From NCBI GenBank assembly GCA_021568835.1, contig JAKGSH010000010.1:4836001-4900000 (forward strand): a stretch of DNA of 64,000 nt, in the 5' to 3' direction. Below are positions 21,483 to 31,960 of this stretch, piece after piece. The translations under genes were made by a program, and so were the position numbers. The notes below the pieces were generated by a model, which ran no database searches, was not told the DNA's origin, and saw nothing but the letters and a program-made list of their open reading frames with translations. The stretch is from Streptomyces sp. Tue 6430. GTDB lineage: Bacteria > Actinomycetota > Actinomycetes > Streptomycetales > Streptomycetaceae. Position 1 is the first letter of the stretch, and each line of letters begins with the position of its first letter.

Positions 21483-23531
21483 CTACCCGGCCACGGGCAG
21501 CCGCGCCCCGTCCCGCAGGAACAGCGGGATCCGGTCCAGCGGCGCGTCGACCGTCACGGCCGAGCCGCCCTCGTACGTCTCGCCCGTCCAGGCGTCCGTC
21601 CAGCGCGCGCCCGCCGGGAGGTAGACCCTCCGGGCCGTCGCGCCCGCCGTCAGAACCGGGGCGACCAGCAGGTCACGGCCGAGGAGGTAGGAGTCGTCGA
21701 CCGACCAGGCCGCCCGGTCGTCGGGGAACTCCAGGAACAGCGGCCGCATCACCGGCAGCCCCTCCTCGTGCGCCTCCCGCATGACCCGGAGCACGTACGG
21801 CTTCAGCCGCTCGCGCAGCCGCAGGTACTTCTCCAGGACGGCCCCGGCCTCCTCGCCGTACGACCACACCTCGTTGGGGCTGCCCGTCATCTCCGGGCCC
21901 AGCGGCATGCCCGGGTCGCGGAAGCCGTGCAGGCGCATCAGCGGCGACAGCGCGCCGAACTGGAACCAGCGGACCATCACCTCGCGGTACTCCGGGTCGT
22001 CCGGGTCGCCGCCGTGGAAACCGCCGATGTCGGTGTTCCACCACGGGATGCCCGACAGGGCGGTGTTGAGACCCGCCGCGATCTGCCGGCGCAGGGTCGC
22101 GAAGTCGGTGCCGATGTCACCCGACCACAGGGCGGCGCCGTAGCGCTGACTGCCCGCCCACGCCGAGCGGTTGAGGGTGATGATCTCGTCGTCGCCGCGG
22201 CCGGACGCGCGCAGGCCCTCGTAGAAGGTCCGGGCGTTCTCGGCCGGGTACAGGTTGCCGACCTCCAGGCCCGGCCCCGCCCAGTACCGCAGGTTCTCCG
22301 GGAAGCCCGGCTTCAGCTCCGGCTCGCAGGCGTCCAGCCAGAACGCCGTGATCCCGTACGGCTCCAGGTAGTTGTCGCGGATCCGTGACCACACGAACTC
22401 CCGGGCCTCGGGGTTGGTGGCGTCGTAGAAGGCGACCTGGACCGGGGTGGCGACCTCCTTGTCCGGCCAGTCGGCGTGCGCCATCGGGCCGTACTGGGTG
22501 CCGATGAAGTAGCCGCGCTGCTCCATCACCGGATGGTTCTCCGACAGCGGGGACACCGACGGCCAGACGCTCACCACCAGCTTGACGCCCAGCTCGTCCA
22601 GTTCCCGGACCATCGCGGCCGGGTCCGGCCACTCCGTGGGGTCGAACTTCCACTCGCCCAGGTGCGTCCAGTGGAAGAAGTCGCACACGATGACGTCCAG
22701 GGGCAGCCCGCGACGCTTGTACTCCCTCGCCACGGACAGGAGTTCGTCCTGGGTGCGGTAGCGCAGCTTGCACTGCCAGAAACCGGCCGCCCACTCCGGC
22801 AGCATCGGCGTCCGGCCCGTCACCGCGCTGTAGCGGCGCTGGGCGTCGGCCGGGGTGCCCGCGGTGATCCAGTAGTCGATCTGGCGGGCCGCGTCGGCCA
22901 CCCAGCGGGTGCCGTTGTGCGCCAGCTCCACCCGGCCGATCGCCGGGTTGTTCCACAGCAGGGTGTAGCCCCGGCTGGAGGTGAGCACCGGGATGCCGAC
23001 CTCGGCGTTGCGCTGGACCAGGTCCAGCACCAGCCCCTTCTGGTCGAGCCGCCCGTGCTGGTGCTGGCCCAGGCCGTAGAGCTTCTCGTCGTCGTAGGCG
23101 GCGAACCGCTGCTCCAGGCGGTGGTGGCCGCCTCCGACGGCCGTGTAGAGCCGCGGGCCGGGCCACCAGAAGTGGGCACGCTCCTCGGCCAGCAGCTCCC
23201 GGTCGTCGGCGGTGTCCAGGAACCGGATCAGGCCCTCGGCGTCCACCTCGACGGTGAGCGCGCCGACCGTCAGCCGGCCCCGCCCGTCCTCGATCTTGAC
23301 CGTGGCGGAGGCCGGCGGCGCCTCGGCGAGCAGCGCGCCGGGCAGCCCGTCGAGGACGGGACCGCCGAGCCGCGCACGGACCCGGACCCCGTCCGGACCC
23401 CACGGCTCGACACGGACGGTCTCCTGGCGGCCGCTCCACTCCAGCGCACCGTCCCGTTCGCGGAAGGTGCCGACGGTGGGAGACGACTGCGCCAGGCTGA
23501 CCTGAGGCTGGTTTTCGGCAGGCTGATTCAC
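21483..23531 (-). CDS. GH31 alpha-xylosidase
   Basis: A 682-residue intracellular GH31 enzyme. The nucleophile is Asp400 in FWLDACEPE and the acid/base Asp472 in ALWSGDIGTDF; NRSAWAGSQRYGA is typical of alpha-xylosidases rather than alpha-glucosidases. It would remove the alpha-1,6-xylose of the terminal xylosyl-glucose unit, exposing glucose for the GH3 enzyme. Start is GTG 23531 with AGGAG upstream; the open frame continues further but without a ribosome site. Convergent with the GH12 gene. Confidence 0.87.
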   Translation of the reverse strand: MNQPAENQPQVSLAQSSPTVGTFRERDGALEWSGRQETVRVEPWGPDGVRVRARLGGPVLDGLPGALLAEAPPASATVKIEDGRGRLTVGALTVEVDAEGLIRFLDTADDRELLAEERAHFWWPGPRLYTAVGGGHHRLEQRFAAYDDEKLYGLGQHQHGRLDQKGLVLDLVQRNAEVGIPVLTSSRGYTLLWNNPAIGRVELAHNGTRWVADAARQIDYWITAGTPADAQRRYSAVTGRTPMLPEWAAGFWQCKLRYRTQDELLSVAREYKRRGLPLDVIVCDFFHWTHLGEWKFDPTEWPDPAAMVRELDELGVKLVVSVWPSVSPLSENHPVMEQRGYFIGTQYGPMAHADWPDKEVATPVQVAFYDATNPEAREFVWSRIRDNYLEPYGITAFWLDACEPELKPGFPENLRYWAGPGLEVGNLYPAENARTFYEGLRASGRGDDEIITLNRSAWAGSQRYGAALWSGDIGTDFATLRRQIAAGLNTALSGIPWWNTDIGGFHGGDPDDPEYREVMVRWFQFGALSPLMRLHGFRDPGMPLGPEMTGSPNEVWSYGEEAGAVLEKYLRLRERLKPYVLRVMREAHEEGLPVMRPLFLEFPDDRAAWSVDDSYLLGRDLLVAPVLTAGATARRVYLPAGARWTDAWTGETYEGGSAVTVDAPLDRIPLFLRDGARLPVAG

Positions 23532-23680
23532 GTGGCGTGCTCCTGTGCTCCTGGAGGAGTGAGTCATGGGGAAGAAGGGACATGGGGAGAAAGAGACAAG
23601 GGGGTGCCACGGACGCGGCACCGGTGCGGCCGGCGGACGCCGGGGGCGAGCTGAGGCGTGCGGGGCGCGCGGGCCGTACA

Positions 23681-23734
23681 GGTCGGGCGGGCGTGCGGGG
23701 CACGCAGGGCGCGCGGGTCGGGCGGGCGTGCGGG
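23681..23734. repeat. Direct repeat GGTCGGGCGGGCGTGCGGG, two copies
   Basis: Identical 19-bp copies at 23681-23699 and 23716-23734 in the 240-bp gap between the alpha-xylosidase start and the repressor stop. The gap otherwise holds only G-rich simple sequence. Confidence 0.6.
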
Positions 23735-23771
23735 ACCGACGGGGACGTGCGAGGGCGCTGCGGCCCTCCGG

Positions 23772-24785
23772 TCAGGAAGCGGCCGGCGCGGGGCCCGAAC
23801 TCGCGCGGACCGTCAGCTCCGGGGCGAGCAGCACCACGTCGTCGTCACCCCGGCCGTCGAGCTTGGCGACCAGGTACTCCACGGCCCGCCGCCCCATCTC
23901 CTGAGCGGGGATGGCGACCGACGTCAGCCGCACCGACGCCTGCACGGCCACCTGGTCGGGACAGATGGCGACCACCGACACGTCCTCGGGAACGGCCCGG
24001 CCCTGCTGGCGCAGCAGCGCGAGCAGCGGCTCGACCGCCGACTCGTTCTGCACGACGAAACCGGTCGTGCCGGGCCGCTCGTCGAGGATCCGGGCCAGCG
24101 TCACCGCCATCGCGTCGTACCCGTTCTCGCAGGGGCGGTGCAGCACCCGCAGCCCCAGTTCCTTCGCCCGGGACCGGAGCCCCTCGAGGGTGCGCTCGGC
24201 GAAACCGGTGTGCCGCTCGTACACCGCGGGCGCCTCGCCGATGACGGCGAGGTCGCGGTGGCCGAACGTCGCCAGGTGCTCCACGCACAGCGCGCCGGTC
24301 GCGCTCCAGTCGAGGTCCACACAGGTCAGGCCCGTGGTGTCGGAGGGCAGCCCGATCAGGACCGACGGCTGGTCGGTGCCGCGCAGCAGCGGCAGCCGCT
24401 CGTCGTCGAGCTGGACGTCCATCAGGATCATCGCGTCGGCGAGCCCGCTGCCGGAGACCCGGCGCACGGCGTCCGGGCCCTCCTCGCCGGTGAGCAGCAG
24501 GACGTCGTAGCCGTGCGTACGCGCCGTGGTGGCGACCGCGATGGCGATCTCCATCATCACGGGCACGTACATGTCGGTGCGCAGCGGGACCATCAGCGCG
24601 ATGATGTTCGACCGGCTGCTGGCCAGGGCCCGCGCGCCCGCGTTCGGGTGGTAGCCGAGCTGGCGGATGCTCTGCTCCACCCGCTCCCGGGTGGTCGCGG
24701 AGATGGACCGCTTGCCGCTGAGGACATAGCTCACCGTGCTCGCCGAGACTCCGGCGTGCTGGGCGACCTCGGCGAGGGTGACCAT
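23772..24785 (-). CDS. LacI-family transcriptional repressor of the xyloglucan locus
   Basis: A 337-residue LacI/GalR regulator. The N-terminal helix-turn-helix TLAEVAQHAGVSASTVSYVLSG is followed by the hinge helix (PNAGARALAS) and a periplasmic-binding-type effector domain. The start is ATG 24785 with GGAGAG upstream; the open frame that extends across the whole acyl-CoA dehydrogenase is a shadow. Its promoter region holds palindrome 24804-24816, so it is probably autoregulated, and the same palindrome family marks the other operons. The effector is likely a sugar or oligosaccharide released from xyloglucan. Confidence 0.92.
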   Translation of the reverse strand: MVTLAEVAQHAGVSASTVSYVLSGKRSISATTRERVEQSIRQLGYHPNAGARALASSRSNIIALMVPLRTDMYVPVMMEIAIAVATTARTHGYDVLLLTGEEGPDAVRRVSGSGLADAMILMDVQLDDERLPLLRGTDQPSVLIGLPSDTTGLTCVDLDWSATGALCVEHLATFGHRDLAVIGEAPAVYERHTGFAERTLEGLRSRAKELGLRVLHRPCENGYDAMAVTLARILDERPGTTGFVVQNESAVEPLLALLRQQGRAVPEDVSVVAICPDQVAVQASVRLTSVAIPAQEMGRRAVEYLVAKLDGRGDDDVVLLAPELTVRASSGPAPAAS

Positions 24786-24803
24786 CCAGCTCTCCAAGAT
24801 GTG

Positions 24804-24816
24804 TGAAGCGCTTCGA
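24804..24816. promoter_or_regulatory. LacI-family operator in front of the repressor gene
   Basis: TGAAGCGCTTCGA, one mismatch from the 14-bp consensus seen at 9990 and 10172, 19 bp upstream of the repressor start. Suggests autoregulation. Confidence 0.7.
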
Positions 24817-24888
24817 CAGTGCGCAGGGGGAACAGGGGCGGGTGAGGGTGCTTTGACAGTAGCTCTAGCGGGAGTGGGTGTCCATAGG

Positions 24889-24908
24889 TTGTCGAAGCGC
24901 TTCGACAA
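24889..24908. promoter_or_regulatory. Extended 20-bp LacI-family operator before the distal GH12 gene
   Basis: TTGTCGAAGCGCTTCGACAA is a perfect 20-bp palindrome containing the 14-bp core, the longest version in the locus. It lies 123 bp upstream of the GH12 gene at 25032. A TTGACA hexamer at 24853-24858 could be part of a promoter, but I see no well-spaced minus-10 partner. Confidence 0.8.
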
Positions 24909-25031
24909 GGTTTCTCCGGCGTTTCCCCGGCACGGTCCCGCGGGCCGGATTCCGCGGGCCGCGGCAACCTCGCACGCCCGCTGCGACCACTGGGAGGACG
25001 TACACGAACCGTCCCCCCGGAAGGACCCCCG

Positions 25032-25841
25032 ATGCAACACCGCAGACCCCGCCTCTCCCGGACGGCGAAGGGCCTCGTCGCCGCCGCGGTCGCCCTCGCG
25101 GCCGCGGCCGGCGTCACCGTCGCCCAGGCGGGCGAGTCGAGCAGGAAGTGCGCGGCGTTCGACACCGTCACGCTCGGCAAGTACTACGTGAACAACAACC
25201 TCTGGAACCAGGAGAAGGCCGTCGGCAGCCAGTGCGTCTGGGACAACTCCCTGACGGGCTCGACGGTGTCCTGGGGGACGAGCTACGACTGGGCCAACAG
25301 CGCCACCGGCAAGGACTACGACGTGAAGTCCTACGCCAGTACCGTCCTCGGCTGGCACTGGGGCTGGAAGGTCGACAAGGCGAAGACCGGACTGCCGATC
25401 CGGGTCGGCGACCGCAAGAAGGTGACCGTGAGCTGGGACTTCTCCGTCTCCGCGAACCCCGGTGTCATGAACGTCGCCCACGACCTGTGGCTGCACGACA
25501 AGAACACCGCGGACTGGCAGGACCAGCCCACCGACGAGGTCATGATCTGGCTCAACCGCCAGGGCGGCGCGGGCCCGCTGGGCACCAGGTACGGCAGCGT
25601 CAGCCTGGGCGGCGCCATGTGGGACATCTACCGGGGCGACATCGGCTGGAACGTCTACTCCTTCGTCCGCCGCACCAACACCACCAAGGCCACGCTGAAC
25701 CTCGACGACTTCACCCAGGCACTCGTCCGGCGCAAGCTCCTGAGCAACGACAAGTACGTCTCCGGCGTCGAGTCCGGCACCGAGGTCTTCAAGGGCAAGG
25801 GCCGTCTGGACACGAAGGCGTACGCGGTCACCGTCGGCTGA
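25032..25841 (+). CDS. GH12 endo-glucanase/xyloglucanase, secreted (copy 2)
   Basis: A 269-residue secreted GH12 protein, clearly different from copy 1. A Sec signal ends near AQA (about residue 34). The nucleophile is Glu169 in DEVMIWLN and the acid/base Glu251 in SGVESGTEVFKG, which matches the usual GH12 C-terminal motif better than copy 1 does. Transcribed alone, away from the repressor, behind the strongest operator. It probably supplies initial extracellular cuts in the polymer. Confidence 0.88.
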   Translation: MQHRRPRLSRTAKGLVAAAVALAAAAGVTVAQAGESSRKCAAFDTVTLGKYYVNNNLWNQEKAVGSQCVWDNSLTGSTVSWGTSYDWANSATGKDYDVKSYASTVLGWHWGWKVDKAKTGLPIRVGDRKKVTVSWDFSVSANPGVMNVAHDLWLHDKNTADWQDQPTDEVMIWLNRQGGAGPLGTRYGSVSLGGAMWDIYRGDIGWNVYSFVRRTNTTKATLNLDDFTQALVRRKLLSNDKYVSGVESGTEVFKGKGRLDTKAYAVTVG

Positions 25842-25873
25842 ACGGACGCGCGAGGGGTGGTGGGCTCGCCCCG

Positions 25874-25916
25874 GATCGGGTACCAACGATCGGGTAGCAC
25901 CCATCGGTAACCGATG
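25874..25916. promoter_or_regulatory. Candidate operator region before the acyl-CoA dehydrogenase
   Basis: Two direct GATCGGGTA copies (25874-25882 and 25888-25896) are followed by the inverted repeat CATCGGT-A-ACCGATG (25902-25916). The spacing to the start at 25953 fits a repressor site. The regulator is unknown; TetR or GntR types commonly control such genes. Confidence 0.5.
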
Positions 25917-25952
25917 CGGTCCGATGCCCCGATTCGCGGCGAGGTGAGCCTC

Positions 25953-27887
25953 ATGTCCGCACCACCCCTCAAGAAGCCCGTCGTCACCGAACGTGAGGCC
26001 CGGCAGGTGGCGGAGGCCGCCCGGGAACAGGACTGGCGCAAGCCCAGCTTCGCCAAGGAACTGTTCCTGGGCCGTTTCCGCCTCGACCTCATCCACCCCC
26101 ACCCCCTCCCCGCCGACGAGGCCGTGCGGCGCGGCGAGCGGTTCCTGGCCGAGCTCCGCGCGTTCTGCGAGACGCGGATCGACGGCGCCCTCATCGAGCG
26201 TGAGGCCCGCATCCCCGACGAGGTCGTGACCGGCCTCAAGGAACTCGGCGCCCTCGGCATGAAGATCGACCCCAAGTACGGCGGGCTCGGCCTGACCCAG
26301 GTGTACTACAACAAGGCGCTGGCCCTGGTCGGCTCGGTCAGCCCGGCGGTCGGCGTGCTGCTCTCGGCACACCAGTCGATCGGCGTGCCGCAGCCGCTCA
26401 AACTGTTCGGCACCGACGAGCAGAAGCAGCGGTTCCTGCCGCGCTGCGCCCGCACCGACATCAGCGCCTTCCTCCTCACCGAGCCGGACGTCGGCTCCGA
26501 CCCGGCCCGCCTCGCCACCAGCGCCGTACCCGAGGGCGACCACTACGTCCTCGACGGCGTGAAGCTGTGGACCACCAACGGCGTCGTCGCCGACCTGCTG
26601 GTCGTCATGGCCCGGGTGCCCCGGAGCGAGGGCCATCAGGGCGGCATCACCGCCTTCGTCGTGGAGGCGGACTCGCCCGGCATCACCGTGGAGAACCGCA
26701 ACTCCTTCATGGGACTGCGCGGCATCGAGAACGGCGTCACCCGCTTCCACCGGGTCCGTGTGCCCGCCGCGAACCGCGTGGGCCCCGAGGGCGCGGGCCT
26801 GAAGATCGCGCTGACCACCCTCAACACCGGCCGGCTCTCGCTGCCCGCCTCCTGCGTGGCGGCAGGCAAGTGGAGCCTGAAGATCGCCCGCGAGTGGTCG
26901 GCGGCCCGCGAGCAGTGGGGCAGGCCCATCGCCGCCCACGAGGCGGTCGGGGCGAAGATCTCCTTCATCGCGGCGACCACCTTCGCCCTGGAGGCCGTGC
27001 TCGACCTGTCCTCGCAGATGGCCGACGAGAACCGCAACGACATCCGCATCGAGGGCGCCCTGGCCAAGCTCTTCGCCTCCGAGATGGGCTGGCGGATGGC
27101 CGACGAACTGGTCCAGATCCGCGGCGGCCGCGGCTTCGAGACCGCCGACTCCCTCGCCGCCCGCGGCGAGCGGGCGGTCCCCGCCGAACAGGTCCTGCGC
27201 GACCTGCGCATCAACCGCATCTTCGAGGGCTCGACGGAGATCATGCACCTGCTGATCGCCCGCGAGGCCGTCGACGCCCACCTCTCGGTCGCCGGCGACC
27301 TCATCGACCCCGACAAGTCCCTCCAGGACAAGGCGCGGGCGGGCGCGGGCGCGGGCGTCTTCTACGCCAGGTGGCTGCCCAAGCTGGTCGCCGGCCCCGG
27401 ACAGCTCCCGAACTCCTTCTCCGAGTTCAAGCACGAGGTCGACCTCTCCCCGCACCTGCGGTACGTCGAGCGGCACGCCCGCAAGCTGGCCCGCTCCACC
27501 TTCTACGCCATGTCCCGCTGGCAGGGCCGCATGGAGACCAAGCAGAACTTCCTCGGCCGGATCGTCGACATCGGCGCCGAACTGTTCGCGATGAGCGCGG
27601 CCTGCGTGCGCGCCGAACTGCTGCGCTCCCGCGGCGAGCACGGCCGCGAGGCCTACCAGCTCGCCGACGCCTTCTGCCGCCAGTCCCGCATCCGGGTCGA
27701 GGAACTCTTCTCGCGCCTGTGGTCCAACACCGACGACCTCGACCGCAAGGTCGTCAAGGGCGTCCTCACGGGCACCTACGCGTGGCTGGAGCAGGGCATC
27801 GTCGACCCCTCGGGCGAGGGCCCCTGGATCGCCGACACCACCGCGGGGCCGTCCGGACACGAGAACGTCCACCGCACGATCGGGTGA
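25953..27887 (+). CDS. Acyl-CoA dehydrogenase, long form
   Basis: A 644-residue flavoprotein that introduces the alpha-beta double bond into acyl-CoA. The first 400 or so residues show the acyl-CoA dehydrogenase fold: AFLLTEPDVGSDPA, LDGVKLWTTNG and QIRGGRGFETADSL with the following INRIFEGSTEIM. The C-terminal extension of about 200 residues resembles the very-long-chain/ACAD9-like class. Start is ATG 25953 with GAGGTGAG upstream. Neighbours do not indicate a specific pathway. Confidence 0.9.
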   Translation: MSAPPLKKPVVTEREARQVAEAAREQDWRKPSFAKELFLGRFRLDLIHPHPLPADEAVRRGERFLAELRAFCETRIDGALIEREARIPDEVVTGLKELGALGMKIDPKYGGLGLTQVYYNKALALVGSVSPAVGVLLSAHQSIGVPQPLKLFGTDEQKQRFLPRCARTDISAFLLTEPDVGSDPARLATSAVPEGDHYVLDGVKLWTTNGVVADLLVVMARVPRSEGHQGGITAFVVEADSPGITVENRNSFMGLRGIENGVTRFHRVRVPAANRVGPEGAGLKIALTTLNTGRLSLPASCVAAGKWSLKIAREWSAAREQWGRPIAAHEAVGAKISFIAATTFALEAVLDLSSQMADENRNDIRIEGALAKLFASEMGWRMADELVQIRGGRGFETADSLAARGERAVPAEQVLRDLRINRIFEGSTEIMHLLIAREAVDAHLSVAGDLIDPDKSLQDKARAGAGAGVFYARWLPKLVAGPGQLPNSFSEFKHEVDLSPHLRYVERHARKLARSTFYAMSRWQGRMETKQNFLGRIVDIGAELFAMSAACVRAELLRSRGEHGREAYQLADAFCRQSRIRVEELFSRLWSNTDDLDRKVVKGVLTGTYAWLEQGIVDPSGEGPWIADTTAGPSGHENVHRTIG

Positions 27888-27907
27888 GACCGCGCACACC
27901 GGGCCAC

Positions 27908-27957
27908 GGGTGTCCCGTCGAGAGCCCCCTCGTGAGGGGGGCCGTGGGGGGACACCC
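27908..27957 (+). terminator. Nested hairpin between the dehydrogenase and dxr
   Basis: Outer 9-bp stem GGGTGTCCC/GGGACACCC encloses a second stem CCCCCTCGTGAGGGGG. Probable factor-independent terminator without a T tract. Confidence 0.6.
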
Positions 27958-27994
27958 TGTCCGTCCGCCCGTGCGTTGCGGCAACAATGGGGTC

Positions 27995-29251
27995 ATGAGC
28001 GACAGTCCAGCCCCACTCGCCGACCCGCATCTCGTCTACGACCCCGTGGCGGGCGACGGCCCCAAGGACGTGGTGGTCCTCGGGTCCACCGGGTCGATCG
28101 GCACGCAGGCCATCGACCTCGTGCTGCGCAACCCGGACCGCTTCCGGGTGACCGGCCTGTCCGCCAACGGCGGACGGGTCACCCTCCTCGCCGAACAGGC
28201 CCACCGGCTGCGGGTGCGGACCGTCGCGGTCGCCCGCGAGGACGTCGTACCGGCCCTGCGGGAAGCCCTGAGCAGCGCGTACGGCCCCGGCGAGCCGCTT
28301 CCCGAGATCCTCGCCGGACCGGACGCGGCCACCCTCCTCGCCGCCTCCGACGGCCACACCGTGCTGAACGGCATCACCGGCTCCATCGGCCTCGCGCCCA
28401 CCCTCGCCGCCCTGGAGGCGGGCCGCACCCTCGCGCTCGCCAACAAGGAGTCGCTCATCGTCGGCGGCCCGCTGGTGAAGGCGCTCGCCGAGCCCGGCCA
28501 GATCATCCCGGTCGACTCCGAGCACGCGGCGCTGTTCCAGGCCCTCGCGGCCGGCACCCGCGCCGACGTCCGCAAGCTCGTCGTCACCGCCTCCGGCGGC
28601 CCCTTCCGCGGCCGCACCAAGGACCAACTGGCCCACGTCACCGTCGAGGACGCCCTCGCGCACCCCACCTGGGCCATGGGCCCGGTCATCACGATCAACT
28701 CGGCGACCCTCGTCAACAAGGGTCTGGAAGTCATCGAGGCGCACCTCCTCTACGACATTCCCTTCTCCCGCATTGAGGTGGTCGTGCACCCGCAGTCGTA
28801 TGTCCACTCGATGGTCGAGTTCACGGACGGATCGACGCTGGCGCAGGCGACGCCCCCCGACATGCGGGGGCCCATCGCCATCGGTCTCGGCTGGCCCGAG
28901 CGGGTCCCCGACGCGGCGCCCGCCTTCGACTGGAGCAAGGCGTCGACGTGGGAGTTCTTCCCGCTCGACGACGACGCCTTCCCCTCCGTGAACCTCGCCC
29001 GGCACGTCGGCGAGCTCGCGGGCACGGCCCCGGCGGTGTTCAATGCCGCCAACGAGGAGTGCGTGGAGGCGTTCCGCGAGGGCGCGCTGCCGTTCAACGG
29101 GATCATGGAGACCGTGACGAGGGTCGTCGAGGAACACGGCACCCCCCGCACGGGAACTTCGCTCACCGTGCCGGACGTCCTCGAAGCGGAGACCTGGGCG
29201 CGCGCCCGGGCCCGGGAACTGACGGCACAGACGGCGGAGGCCCGTGCATGA
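27995..29251 (+). CDS. dxr: 1-deoxy-D-xylulose 5-phosphate reductoisomerase
   Basis: A 418-residue MEP-pathway enzyme making 2-C-methyl-D-erythritol 4-phosphate with NADPH. NADPH-binding LGSTGSIGTQAIDLV, substrate and metal region ALANKESLIVGG with IPVDSEHAALFQ, ATASGGPFRG-like VTASGGPFRGR and HPQSYVHSMVEF are all present. The stop overlaps the next gene's start (ATGA). With ispG two genes downstream it supplies isoprenoid precursors. Confidence 0.97.
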   Translation: MSDSPAPLADPHLVYDPVAGDGPKDVVVLGSTGSIGTQAIDLVLRNPDRFRVTGLSANGGRVTLLAEQAHRLRVRTVAVAREDVVPALREALSSAYGPGEPLPEILAGPDAATLLAASDGHTVLNGITGSIGLAPTLAALEAGRTLALANKESLIVGGPLVKALAEPGQIIPVDSEHAALFQALAAGTRADVRKLVVTASGGPFRGRTKDQLAHVTVEDALAHPTWAMGPVITINSATLVNKGLEVIEAHLLYDIPFSRIEVVVHPQSYVHSMVEFTDGSTLAQATPPDMRGPIAIGLGWPERVPDAAPAFDWSKASTWEFFPLDDDAFPSVNLARHVGELAGTAPAVFNAANEECVEAFREGALPFNGIMETVTRVVEEHGTPRTGTSLTVPDVLEAETWARARARELTAQTAEARA

Positions 29252-30552
29252 CGACCCTGATGTTCATCCTCGGCATAGTGGTCTTCGCCTTCGGCCTGCT
29301 GGTGTCGATCGCCTGGCACGAGCTGGGGCACCTGTCCACCGCCAAGCTCTTCGGCATCCGCGTCCCGCAGTACATGGTCGGCTTCGGCCCGACCATCTGG
29401 TCCCGCCACAAGGGCGAGACCGAGTACGGCGTCAAGGCGATCCCGTTCGGCGGCTACATCCGCATGATCGGCATGTTCCCGCCGGGTGACGACGGCCGCG
29501 TCACGGCCCGCTCCACCTCGCCCTGGCGCGGCATGATCGAGGACGCCCGCTCGGCGGCGTACGAGGAACTGCGGCCCGGCGACGAGACGCGCATGTTCTA
29601 CACGCGCAAGCCGTGGAAACGGGTCATCGTGATGTTCGCGGGCCCCTTCATGAACCTGATCCTCGCGGTCGCCCTCTTCCTCACCGTCCTGATGGGCTTC
29701 GGCATCCAGCAGCAGACCACGTCCGTCGCCTCCGTCTCGCCCTGCGTCATCTCCCAGAGCGAGAACCGCGACACCTGCGAGAAGAGCGACCCCGCCTCCC
29801 CGGCGGCGGCCGCCGGCATGCGGAAGGGCGACAGGATCGTCTCCTTCGCCGGCAAGCCCACCGAGGACTGGGACACCCTCTCCGACCTCATCCGGGTCAG
29901 CGCCGGCAAGGAGGTCGCGATCGTCGTCGACCGGGACGGCCGCGAACTCACCCTGAACGCGAAGATCGCCACCAACCTGGTCGCGAAGAAGGACGCCGGC
30001 GGCTCCTACGTCCAGGGCGAGTACGTCAAGGCCGGCTTCCTCGGCTTCAGCGCGGCCACCGGGGTCGTCAAACAGGACTTCGGCGAGTCCACGGTCTGGA
30101 TGACCGAACGGGTCGGTGACGCCGTCGACTCCCTCGCCGCCCTGCCCTCCAAGATCCCCGCCCTGTGGGACGCGGCCTTCGGCGACGGCCCCCGCGAACC
30201 CGACTCCCCGATGGGCGTCGTCGGCGCGGCACGGGTCGGCGGCGAGATCGCCACCCTCGACATCCCGGCCTCCCAGCAGCTCGCGATGTTCGTGATGCTG
30301 CTCGCCGGCTTCAACCTCTCCCTGTTCCTGTTCAACATGCTCCCGCTGCTGCCGCTCGACGGCGGGCACATCGCGGGCGCCCTGTGGGAGTCGCTGCGCC
30401 GCAACCTCGCCAGGGTGCTGCGCCGTCCCGACCCCGGCCCCTTCGACGTGGCGAAGCTGATGCCGGTGGCCTACGTGGTGGCCGGGATCTTCATCTGCTT
30501 CACCGTCCTCGTGCTGATCGCGGACGTCGTCAATCCAGTGAAAATCTCCTAG
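29248..30552 (+). CDS. Site-2 (RseP-like) intramembrane metalloprotease
   Basis: A 434-residue membrane protease. The zinc motif HELGH (residues 24-28) lies in the first transmembrane helix, a central PDZ-type region contains AAAAGMRKGDRIVSFAGKP, and the third zinc ligand is in NMLPLLPLDGGH. Such proteases release membrane-bound anti-sigma factors or process signal peptides. Translationally coupled to dxr, as in many actinobacteria, where the pair sits before ispG. Confidence 0.93.
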   Translation: MTTLMFILGIVVFAFGLLVSIAWHELGHLSTAKLFGIRVPQYMVGFGPTIWSRHKGETEYGVKAIPFGGYIRMIGMFPPGDDGRVTARSTSPWRGMIEDARSAAYEELRPGDETRMFYTRKPWKRVIVMFAGPFMNLILAVALFLTVLMGFGIQQQTTSVASVSPCVISQSENRDTCEKSDPASPAAAAGMRKGDRIVSFAGKPTEDWDTLSDLIRVSAGKEVAIVVDRDGRELTLNAKIATNLVAKKDAGGSYVQGEYVKAGFLGFSAATGVVKQDFGESTVWMTERVGDAVDSLAALPSKIPALWDAAFGDGPREPDSPMGVVGAARVGGEIATLDIPASQQLAMFVMLLAGFNLSLFLFNMLPLLPLDGGHIAGALWESLRRNLARVLRRPDPGPFDVAKLMPVAYVVAGIFICFTVLVLIADVVNPVKIS

Positions 30553-30565
30553 TCGTACCGCGTTC

Positions 30566-30600
30566 AGGGCGGCCCGGCACGATCCGTGCCGGGCCGCCCT
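30566..30600 (+). terminator. Strong hairpin terminator after the site-2 protease
   Basis: A perfect 15-bp stem, AGGGCGGCCCGGCAC and its complement, with loop GATCC. Separates the dxr pair from ispG, which therefore has its own promoter within 30601-30770. Confidence 0.8.
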
Positions 30601-30770
30601 CCCGCGAGCGGGGTCCGACGGCCGGCGAGGGTGCCCCGCCCGGGTGTCCCCCGAGCGTTCCGAGAACGGGGGAGTGCCCGCACAGGGGCGCCCGTGCCGT
30701 AATCTCGAAGCCTGGAGCCCGCCACCGACGGGACCTGGACGTTGATCCACGACTTGGGGTTGCACAGCAG

Positions 30771-31928
<1,158 letters not shown>

Positions 31929-31960
31929 CCCGCCCGGCCCCCAAGCTCATCAGATCCCGA

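Noticed and set aside
23772..27899. A 1375-codon minus-strand open frame covering the repressor and the acyl-CoA dehydrogenase
   Set aside because: Only the last 337 codons are a recognisable protein (LacI family) with a ribosome site; the rest is antisense to the dehydrogenase and is an artefact of high GC.
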